This document shows positions 13,489 through 25,400 of a stretch of 64,000 nucleotides of DNA, one piece after another; within the stretch, counting starts at the first letter, position 1, and each line of letters opens with the position of its first letter. The position numbers and the translations under genes were made by a program. The notes under the pieces are model-generated. The model saw nothing but the letters and a program-made list of their open reading frames with translations. It was not told where the DNA came from and searched no databases. Location: NCBI GenBank assembly GCA_000469685.2, contig LS997563.1, positions 13,245,440 to 13,309,439 on the forward strand. Direction: 5' to 3'. This DNA is from Haemonchus contortus (lineage: Eukaryota > Nematoda > Chromadorea > Rhabditida > Trichostrongylidae).

Positions 13489-16400
13489 GAACAAGAGAGA
13501 TACGAGATAAGATTACCTGTAGGTCTTCGCGACTCATCGCGACTCTTGATCCGCAACGCATCCCATACCCTCCCCGAAATTGGTTTTGAGTTTCTGTGCT
13601 ATGACAATACATTCCTTTATCAACGCATTCGAAAACTGATGAATGGTCATTGGTGCACTCACGCACTGCAGTGCGTAACCCAGTGCATCCCATACCTGCT
13701 CGATGGGGTCTAGGTTGAAAGAATGCGCTTGCCCTCCATTCACCCGATATCCTGTCGTTTCAAGAATTCCTCCACCTGTGCTGTTCTATGGGGCCGCTCA
13801 TTGTCGTACAAATGAATTCAGTGAAGCCCTGAAAAGACGTTCGTATTGTTGACTATAAGGGTTACGTGTTCGAAACCTGGAGGTCAGTACGGTCAAGCAG
13901 CCTGCTGCCTCACTATATCATCGACACCACCACAATGATCAAGTACTGAGTACAGATGCTATTCCCACCTCTCGCCATATGAGGATGCGTCCAGAATCAC
14001 TGCTCAGACTAAATCTGCTCTTATCTGAAATGAGTACTGGGCTCCATCTTCATTGGTCCATACGCTATGCTCCCGGCACAGTCGCGAACGGTATAGCGAA
14101 TGTGTTCTGGATGCCGGGCCAGAGGTTTTGAAAGCATCCATGAGCTCGAAATAACTTTCTGAGCAATGCCGACGTCCTGGGCTACACTCGACATGGTTAG
14201 ACTTTCCTCCAGGTGCCCGATGATCCTTCCTCGTGCGAAATCATCCATATGATGTCTGCCGGGAATGATGTATCAAAGGATAGTACCACAGTACTTTGTA
14301 GCTACTAGTTGATTGACAAAAAATTTCTTTCACTTGATTGACAATACCTCTTTCACACTCATCAACTGCTTCGATTTGCGCGGGCATTTCTTTTTCGGAG
14401 GGATGCGCAGCTTTCTGTTTATTACTGTTATACATTTATTGCTACGTTCTACCGCTTTCATTTAGTACTTCTACCCTGTCGCCACCGCGTTTTGCCATAC
14501 TAGTACCACGCAAAAGTGAAATCCTTTCCGGGGTTCCTATCCTAACTTCTGAAGGTGATTCATGGAGGGCGAGCATGTGCAATAAGCTAGACCTCGAGAG
14601 TTTATATACTTCTGTTCTGGAGGCTTCTGTACAGTTGCACCGTTTTGTATGGTCCCTCAAGTACCGCGTTGGGGATTTTTGTTGTGTAGGTATCCTGCTC
14701 ATCAACTAAGATAACATTTCAAACTTGAAATATTCGATTCCAATCTCATCTCTCTTTCCAGGGCACGAGTTTCTAGGCGATCAAATTGTAATCTTCTACG
14801 AATACAACTTCGGATATTTTCCGTATTATGCCGACTACAATCCGGACACGCCGATAAACGGTGGCTTACCTCAGGTAGGCCTTTGTGAGTTTCTTCTGAC
14901 ATTATAACTTTAGGTTCATTCACTTTTCATAACCGCGATATATCAAACGTTTCTATTGAAAGCCCACCCATATGAGTAAATCATTGTCCTGATTACTTAG
15001 GCGCCTAAATGAAAGGGTAAAAGAATGATCCAGATTGTAGTGTATAATGTGACAGACTGCAGGGATAATAGAAACTTACTGACTCTGAATTCTCTTACTT
15101 TTCTTGAAAGGCACAAACCTGTAGAGCAAGGGAGAGGGTCCACACACAGAAGGGCGCAGAATTACATATAGCGAATTGATCAGAGCACTCGTTGCCAATC
15201 TGGCTCGGAATGACGTAAAAGGGCATTGGCTAGCTCTAGAGCCAAGAATAAGTGTCGTCATAAGAGCACCAAGTTGCTTCTGTAGACTTTCAACCATTTT
15301 AGTAGTTTTGGTCGATGTTTTTCTGCAAAGCATTGTAAATATTTCGCTGGAAACTGCAGAGCTTTGGCGCAAAATACTCATAGGCCTTCCCTTAAGAGGC
15401 TATTAGGTCAATTATGCTTCTTGAAACTTCATCCTCGAGCGAGGTTGATGTAAGTATTGACCTTCCACTTGAAGCTAATTCGAACCTATATTGACTTGAT
15501 GTTCATGCTGACTAAAATTACTTCACCGCAGTACGCAATGCAATTCCTCAAAATTGGCAAGTTGCGTTTAAACTTCGGCTTTGGATGGAACCCTTTCTTG
15601 TGCTTCCCGAGCACCGTGCTCTTCACCCCTCATCCGACCAGGATGCCATTTGCACTCGCCTTCTCAACTCTGTTCCAAACCTTTCCTGCACTTGGGTAAG
15701 ATAACCGATTGAAAATAACCCTTCATCTTCTCCATAACTTCATCGACTTTTGGTAGTACAGAAGACAGAAAAGGACCTGTCCTCACGGGTCGTCCTTTAG
15801 ATAGTGTCTTTTTCAACAACTCATCTGCGTCAAGGTGATTGAGTGATGACGGAATAGTTTTGGAACCAGGCAGCTCTAGATTTTACATAAGAACGGAAAA
15901 ATTGCATTCTGCTTCAACGCAGTGGTACTACTGATACTTTTCGACCGTGCCAACCTCGAAATGTGAAAAATATCACCATCAAAAATCCGTCTGTATGAGC
16001 CAATCGTTTGCCTTATGGCGAACATAGTAGCCATTTTTAGCACCACACCTAATTTGTCGTCAATTTGGCACTCTACTGCGCCAGAGAGACGACTTCTGTT
16101 TTCACCAAGGTCTCTGTAAAAATTTATGGACGAGATCAATTCACGGCTCGGTTCTCAGATTAATACTCTATCTTTTGACTTGGAGCGCCACCATGCCACA
16201 GTCGTGGGCCGAAACCTTTTTTGGCTTTCCATGAACGGTGCTTCCACTTTTACGATGTACATTTACTGCCCAACACACAAAGTTTGTACAGTTCCAGGTC
16301 AATTCGCCTAAACGCGTCAAATTAATACTAGGCAGCTTTTCTTGGTCACTGAGTTTCTTAGGCTAATTACTCGGGTTGCGACCTCAACTGTAGTTCAATG

Positions 16401-19400
16401 ATAAAAAGGATTAAGTCTTTGGTAGTTCAATCCCGCCTAAGACATGAGCCAACCGACTCACATCGGAATCGTAGTGGAGTTATTGAATAGGTTTGTGGCC
16501 TGTGCAATGACTTGCAGTGGCCAGCCGATACACAGCTTAGTATGTGACCCTCCCAGAAAGGAGTGGTATCAATCAACAGATCCAGAAGTGATGAAAGGCT
16601 TGGATGACTTAGGAATTTACTATCAGGGGTTGGGCTCCGTGCCCATACGTGTTTGATAGTGCGCCACTCGCCACTAGACCCCTCGGTACCACTAGACCCT
16701 TAGATACCCTGAATGAACCCTTAGATAGAATCTAAAGTTACAGCATTTCATGTTCATTCTCGAAGCATTTAGATCGCTAGTGATGTTGATTGGTGCTTAT
16801 TTACCATTTACGAACTCTGGCCTCATTGTTGCTTAACAAACATGGGCTCTTGCTCATGTAGTGAACAGATATAAGTGGAACATGCTATCATCACTGCTTA
16901 CAGAACTGTCCTCTCGACAAGCATCTCGCTCGGGTGTCAAAGCAGATTCGCGAAGCAATACCACGTGAGGACTTCAACGGTATTGCTGTCATCGATTTCG
17001 AGGAATGGCGACCGTTGTATCAGATGAATTGGGGCAAAAAAGCGGTGAATAACCAATTGAACTTAAAGACACTTTCATTGTTATTGAACTTGTTCGTAGC
17101 TCCACCATGTATTAGATTGCTCCATTACGTTATTTCAACATTTCATTTCAGTAGTTTTCTGTTATCGTCATTTTGAACAGGAAACATTAAGTGCTCTACG
17201 GTAATATAATGCTGACGGCCTTATGACACTATCAATACATGCATTGGGCTACTTTCCCAATGAAAACCCTGATGTTTCCAGGTTTATAGAAGGGAATCTC
17301 TCCGCCGCGTTCGACAGCAGTATCCTTTCATTTCTGAGAAGTCAGCCGAAGAAATAGCGAAAAAGGAGTTCAACATGGCTGCTAAGTAATGGCTTTGAAT
17401 TTCCCATCAACATTCGTCACAGGAAATTTCTGAATTCAGGAAGATTTTTCTTTTGACGATTGGCCTGGCACGACATCTGAGGCCATACGCTCGATGGGGT
17501 TTCTACGGATTCCCGTACTGCAATTACGACGCAGGCATGTCCGAATCCGATATGATGTGCAGCGAGAAATTTCGACGATTCAATGATGAGTGCGTTCTGA
17601 TTTCGAATACGCTCAGATAGAGAAAGCTTTTCTCGAAGTAGTAATAGATCCTAAACTCGAGGGACATTCCCTGTCAACTTATCTGTTAATTCTGAGGGAC
17701 CCTTATGAACATTTATCTTTACTCCTTTCATTGGTCCAACCTTTTCAGAGCAAGCTTGTAAGTAGTATCATTTTTAGGATCTCATTCGTCTTCGAATCAA
17801 GCACGGCTTTATTCCCATCGATCTATCTGAGTTTAAAAGGAACTAGCGCTCAGAACTACCGGTATATCCAGGTTTGTTCGATCTCTTGCTAAGTACTGAA
17901 GTACGTGAAGCCCAACGAAAATGCTCCGGCTGTGCGAGCGCTTCCCTTCCACCTCACCGTTTCTGTATCAGCCTTACATCCTGTCAGAGTCGAGTCATTT
18001 GAGAGTAGAGACGAACGAGGGGGAACGTCCGCATGCGGTGTATTCATGTATATATTGTGCGGTGTAGGTTAGATGGCGAAAGTGATGTAGTGTATGTGAT
18101 CTGGATTCAAAACTAGGACCAGTTCTTTGCCTTCGGCTGCCTTGGCGATATTCTTTCTCGTTTATTTGGTCCTTACATTCATATTCCTGCTCTGCCACTT
18201 CTGTAGGCTTCTCATTTTAGGCCATATTAGTCGAGTCGTCTCGAATCGCGGCAATGCAAAATCCACCTATCGATGTATATCCGTACACCAAGTTCGAGTA
18301 CAATCCATATCAATACCTGGATTCCTTCTATGCAAAGGTATGTCGCTGAAACAACTAATAAAAACAAGTCATCTTAGCCAAAAATTAGGGGCTGCCGTCT
18401 TTTGAAAAGCTGGGACTTTCTCAGTAGTCGTAGAATTTTGTTCTTTTCCTACGTTGTCTTCTAGAGCGAATCACTCACTTACTTCTTAACTTGTAAGATA
18501 CTGACCACAGATTTTTAAATGCAATAGAGTTCTTAATAAGGAGTACAAGAAATGGCAATGCTATTGGGGTAAAGAGGTACCTAGGCGGATATCGGTGTGG
18601 GGTTCAAACCTGTGACCGTGCGTGTACGGAAGTGCACCACTTACCGCTACACCACCTCCGTCCGCCTTTTAAGAAGATATGGTGTTAAATATTGGTAAAA
18701 GAAGTATAAGCAGATATAATATTAGCGCATAATAGACAAAGATTGTAAGAGCAGAGGTCTAATCTTATCTGCTGCCTCAACAAAAAGTGAGCAAGAAAGG
18801 AATCTTTGAATGGAGTGAAAAAATCATGATGAATATGCAATAGAAGTTTCTCGGTTCCACCAACTTCAGCCTTCAGCCTTCACCAATGCAAGCGAACAGC
18901 GAATACCCTAAGCGCCACGTGAAAGTCTTCTCCAAAGTGTTGTTGTAACTTATCGTCGCAGTAATCAAAGGTCCTAGTGGTGCGTAGGAATAAAAATGAG
19001 TGAGCTCTCCCTTCCACTCTAATAACGCTGAGTCATCCACCTCGCAGTAGAAATGTATTTGCAGTATTTTAGTTGGCCTTGCCGTTTATTGTTATTATTA
19101 AGGGCACGAGGCCAAATAGTCCATTTACAGTAGCGCTCAAAAGTAATCGGCCAAAAGCGTTCACGCTTTCTCGGCCGTAACTTTTTTCTTAGCGGAGCAA
19201 ATCGTGCAAAATTTTGATATGTTTAACTAAAGCATATTTCACATTACCCAATACTACTTGACTGCGAAGCAGCAATATTCACATAACTAGAGCAGGCGTT
19301 TTTTGCAGTAGCAGATTTTGCTAAAAGCAAAATTATTGACGTCTGCTGTTACTCGCACCTTATGTGCGTTTTTCTAATCTACTGTGTTCGGCATTAGTGC

Positions 19401-22400
19401 TCCTACACTTTAGACATGGCAAAAAGTAAAGAAATCCCAGGAAGGCGAATATCCGTATTTCCAGTTGATTTTGAGGTCTAGCTCCTTGGGCTATGTGGAA
19501 CACGATCAGATTGCAGGTTAACAGCGGTAAATATCAATAATACACCCATGCCACACATATTGAAATTTCGCATGATTAGATCCAGTAGGAAAAAAATTAA
19601 GGCTGAAAAGTACAGCTGAAGAAGCATTTCACTGAAGACTTTCGAGCGCTGCTGTACCTAACGCAAACACATAACCCGTTCACCGCTATTTTACCACTCC
19701 TCGGGATTTGACTGCCAGTGATCCTTTCCAGCGTTTGAGACATTGTCGCTACAGATTACCTCACACAACATCGCCTTCCCTTTCCATATTTTTTTGCTCG
19801 GTCTTCTACAAAGTGTAAAGTCCGAATTTGATGGCAGTTTATGGTCAGTTGTCGCGCACTAGCCTTTCGTGGAATGCGAGCATTCGCGTGGTTTCACCGA
19901 ACAAGCCAGCCATCCTCTAGGAACGGGTTGAGACACTATTCGGGTTATAAATACCATTCTTTTCAGAAAGACGTCTGCAACTCATTGAAACAAGCAGCTG
20001 ACCTTGGAGCTCGTGGAGTGGTTCTATGGAGCAGTAGCAAAAACATGAAACAACGTTGTGAAGGCTTAGCTGCATATGTCCGCGATATGCTAGGACCGTG
20101 AGTTACTTTATAGATACGGAATGTAGGTGGTGGTGGGCTCGCAAATTTATCTGTAAATCTGCTAATGCAATTATAATAAAAAATTTTATATACATTTTTA
20201 GTCAGTTTTTTAATTATTCAGGTGAAACTAATTATAAGAACATCCGAAAAAAAAACTAATGAATTTCTATGAGGAGTTTTCTTTAAAGCTTGTAGGAATC
20301 ACGGATGACTTTTGTGCTGATCTCATTTTCCGAATTGAAGGATTGATCTATTCTGCTCCACCGGAGCTACGAGCGTATCCAGCAAACTCGAAATTCTTTT
20401 TACTTCATCATTCGATTCACTGCCAGCATTTCTCACCGCAATGACTTTCTCTGTGCATTTTCTAGCTCCAACATGAGTGCAAAATATGGTCATCAAGGAG
20501 CAAAACGTCAACTTTCAGATGTGTCTGCAAAATGTCACGGTGGTGCAGTACTTGGCGTTTGGAAAGATCCCGTAGAAGGCAATAGCATTAGTGATTGTTC
20601 GGTTATGACGAATTCACAGAGTTAGAGTTTGACCCACAAGTCATTACTGAAGGCGCCACTCTAGCCTAAGGCGAATCAGCTAAATGATTTGAAAGCCCTG
20701 CTTGCGATGGAAATCGTTTTCGGAATCCAACTGGAATGCGCAACGTGACTTCAGGCAGAGGGTACGTCGTCGCTGTATCTCTCCATGGAATGGGTTGTGC
20801 ATTTCTGAATGTAGAAATTGTTACTGGACATGTTCAGCCGAAAAATAGGATAGCAGGAGGTCCTGAGGTGGTTTGACAATCAGGTAACTACTCTAAATAA
20901 ACACAGCTTTTGAGGGCGGGTGAACTCTCACTATGTCCCCGTCGGAAATTGAACGGAGTTCTGTTCAGCAGTCATCATATAGACGCTTCAGATTCATTTT
21001 GAAAGGAATTTGCTCATTGCCTGTAGTACGGTATGTTCATCTGTCAATGGATTATCGTGTTATTATATTTTTTCCATTCGTTCTTCTTCTTCTCAGATTG
21101 AACTAAGCTCATGGGGCATTCTAGTAACATTGACAACCGCAATCGAAAACTTGTCACTAGGTAAGTAAAATTATGGGTATATGTCAATATATTGAGCATT
21201 ACGAAATGTGATATTAATGGGTAGTCCTCGAAGTATTTTCGATTTCTAGGCTTTTCACAAAACAATTTTTTTCGCTTCTAGATTGAACCGTAATCGAGCC
21301 TCAAAAGGTTGTAGGGCAGGTTGGAAGGCACAGCAGAAGGGAGGGATCTCGGAACAGCTGGCATAAATCACTTCAGTCTTGTGAAGACAAACGGGATAAT
21401 CTTTAACGATTCCAACTTTTTCAATGTTCTTGAATTCAGCTTTCATCGCAAGCAGGGCTTTTAAGGGTATCCGCTCCTAGATGCTCAGTGATTGTTATAA
21501 GGCAGATTCGATTGTTTCTGAGATATATGCGAATTGTTGGTTGCTGTATGTATTCCCTCCGCACTTATGTGATAAAATATTTTTTCATGCTTCCGTTTTA
21601 AATAGGCGGCAATTTGGCGTACAGTGCATAACTACCCTTTGCATAGGTAATGGTTACTGTCACGCCGGTGGACTTATCGACAAACTTTTTTTATTCAAGC
21701 TGCTTTCTAAATAATCAAAATATTGACTCCGTATCACAATCACTTAAGTTCTGGCAAAGGGTTTCGACTGTACCATCAGTTCAGTCAGAAGCGCACTCAT
21801 TTACTAACAGCACCAAGGTCTACTGTGTGCTGATACCGCGCATTTAAACAGACGATCAGTCAAAGCGGTAAAGTCGTGAACCACCACCACCGAAGGTATG
21901 AATTTCTTGCATTGACAGAACCAATAAAGGTCTCATATGTTTTTAGAACCGTGGCGCTTATTCGTAAGCGCACGCAACGTTGCCGCGAGAAGCGGTGCTC
22001 GGGGCATGGTCAATGTGTGCTTCCTTCACCGGCATCCAGGTACGTAGAAGACTTTTTCTCCTAAGAGGACGAGGATATAAGTCCGAAAACTCATAAGGTC
22101 ACCCTACCAATTTGTGCGGTTATGGCGCCTCCCCTAACAGCTACGGTATTGTGCCGAGTCGACTTGTGTATATAGGAGAATTCTTTACCTTTACTTGACT
22201 TGCCAGGGCGGAGGTGGTGTAGTGGCAAGTGGCACACTATATCACACGTACGGCCAGGAGTTCGAATCCCGAATCGATGCCCGCCTAGGCCAGCCAAGCC
22301 TTCCGTCCCTCCGGGGTCGGTGAATTGGTACTAGACTTGTCTGGGAGGATAAAAGCGTTGACTTGTATTAGGTTGTCGGGAAAGTATTTGCTTATTTGGT

Positions 22401-25400
22401 CTCCATATTGTGAAATCATTGGGACTTGCTTAGTAACCTCCATTGCGGAACATGTGTTAGTGGAGGTCAATGCGCTCATCACACCATATCTGCCTCTGCA
22501 TTTCGCAACAGTCATGGCTGAAACAATCGCTCTCGACTCAAAGCAAGTCAGACTGCTTCTACTGTATGAGTTATGAAGAAACGTCAATCTGAGGCGTGCG
22601 ACAAGGAACATATGTGATGCGAGGGGACCTTCCACTGTCTCCTACTCCACGGCAAGAAATTGGTATCACAAGTTTGAAACTGGTCACTTTGACCTGACAG
22701 AAGAACCACGATCATTACGGCACAGTAGCTGTCCACTTGCATCGCCTCGGAAGGACATGGAGATACGGAGTGTGGATACCTCACCAGCTGAGTGGCCACC
22801 AGCTCCAAATGAGAAGAGATGCATGCTTGAACTTGTTGACTTTTCGATGAACCTTCTCATGTCTGGACAACTTGATCACCGGCGACGAGAAGTGGGTTTT
22901 CTACGTAAACCGCACGAGGTAGCGCCAGTGGCTCGGACGAAGACAGCATGGAGTTCCAACCCCCCGACCAGAACTTCATCCCAAGAAGGCAATGCTTAGC
23001 GGTGGAATACGAAAGGGATCGTTCACTGGGAGCTGCTGCCACCGAACTCTACAGTCAACGCCGAAGTCTACTGTGGTCAATTGGCTCGCGTTGCTGCAGC
23101 TCTAGGAGAGAGACAGCGGAAAGTATACTTTCTCCACGACAATGCTCGCCCACACATTGCGAAGGACACCCAGAAAAAACTTCAGAGCCTGGGATGGCAT
23201 GCTCTCACCCCCCCCCCCCCCACCTTATTCGCCAGACCTGGCTCCAACGGATTACACCTGTTCCTTTCGCTATCAAATCATTTAACCCATTGCGTACCGT
23301 GGGGTTTCCGCGCTGGCTGGCGCGGGTGCCCGGCGCCTATTTCGTAATCGAAGCGGCGTGACTCACGGTGTGCAGCACGCGGCCACACAGGGCAGGTTTT
23401 TGCAGCGAATCGCAAAGTATGTTCCGTTCGAACTTAATTTTGAGCTTTAGAGTAATTTGGCACCCAAAACTCCCTTTAAAACAAAAATTACTTCAGTAGA
23501 CAGCAATGGATGACTTGAACAAATCATTTGACGATCTGCTCATTGAAAGTGGTGACGAATTCGATGAAGGAGGGGATGTGTCGGACGAAATTGTTGTGAA
23601 TGCTTTGGAGTCAAGTGAGGAATCGGACTGGAATTCCAGTGATGAGCAGTCGGATTCGAGCGAAGAAGGAAGTCAATGGTCTTCAACCATTCGAAGGCGA
23701 GATCAGTTCCGTTTTCAAGGGTTTGAAGGGGTACTGGATAGAGAGGTACTAGACTATCAGCATCCCATCCAGTTTTACCGGAGATTTATCACAGACGAAA
23801 TGATCGAGCTGATCATAAGAGAAACGAACAGATACGGGCTCTCAAAGTATCCTGACTGGACGGATATTGATGAAGAAGAACTATTGAAGTTTCTGGCAAT
23901 CTGTTTTCAAATGGGATTGGAGATCAGATCGAATTTGAAGGATTACTGGTCCACGAGGAAGGTATTCAGTGAATCATTCGCGGCAAAGCTTATTTCTAGA
24001 AACCGATTTGTCCAAATACTGAACGCCTCCCATTTCGCTGACAATGACGCTTCTGACAAATCTAACAGACTCTACAAGATCCAACCAATTCTGGACATGC
24101 TCAACGAAGAATTTGCTGCTGTTTATAGCCCAGGCAAGAATGTATGCATTGATGAGAGCATGATTCCATTCCGAGGTCGAGTCATATTCCGGCAGTATAT
24201 TCGTGGAAAACGCCACAAATTCGGGATTAAGGTTTATAAATTGTGTTGTGCTGGTGGTTATACCTGCAAGTTCATCGTCTACGCTGGGCAACAACGCGAT
24301 AGAACTTGCCCATCTTCACAACAAGCGGTTCTGGATTTGGTTGCGCCTTACTTGAACGAAGGCAGGACCGTCACAGCAGACAATTTTTACACCTCTATTG
24401 CGCTTGCTGAATTTCTGATAGAACAAAAGACTAATTATGTCGGAACTCTAAGGAAAAACCGGCTCGGAATACCTGCAGATATCAAGAACGCGCGGCTCAA
24501 GAGGGGAGAGGTTGTGGCTAGGCAAAACAATAAAGGCGTAACTGTACTAAAATGGAAGGACAAGAGGGAAATATACATGTTATCGACTTGCCACGATGCT
24601 TCCAAAGGTCAATCCAATAAACCAGTTATGGTAGAAGACTATAATTTGGCAAAGGGATCCGTTGACCTATCAGACCAAATGTGTTCATACACACCTTTTG
24701 TTAGAAAAACGACGAAGTGGTACTTACGCCTTTTCTTCCACCTGGTCACTCAGACTAGCGTTGTCAACGCCTGGCATGTATATTGCGTAGTGAAGGAAAG
24801 AATTTCGATCAAAGAGTTTAAGTGCCGCATCATTGAGTCCATTCTGGAAGGATGGAGACCTACAGAACCCACGACGTCAAGACCCGAACTTTGTTGCTAC
24901 AAGAACGCTTCCCGAATTCATGGTGCTCCGTATGCTAGAAGTCACGCTGTGTTAGTGAACACAAAGTGCTCGAAATGTGGTCAATTTTTTTGCCTTAGTT
25001 GTTTTCAGTCATCTCACAAGAAATGCTCCGTTTGATTTATGTATGTGTTACTTATATTATAGTATTTAGTACGTAATATGTCGTAATATGTTAAATGTGG
25101 AGGTAAAGAAGATTGCAGTTGAAGTTCTGTGCAGAGAAGAATGGATAGTCCAAGAATTACTTCAGATCTTGCAGTCCCACGTATATATGTTACTCTCTAG
25201 GGTCGAATATGTATACTCACTTTTTTGGAGAACAAAAAAAGGTGAAACAGAGATAAAAGAGCCAAAACAGTAGCGTGCTGCACCATGTGAAGCACGCGGT
25301 ACGCAATGGGTTAAAGAATAAAAAGTTCGATGATATGAACCAACTCGAAGCGTGCATCGGCGAGTTTTTCTCCTCGTAAGCTCAGGAATTCTATGCAAGC

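Noticed and set aside
17890..17990. Possible extra hyaluronidase exon (EVREAQR-like reading)
   Set aside because: It would need an intron of only 22-32 nt, and joining 17871 to 18221 already gives a continuous family sequence with correct phase.
22206..22280. tRNA gene
   Set aside because: Box A and B are present, but the sequence is the head of a repeated SINE and continues into its body; the same holds for the other copies.
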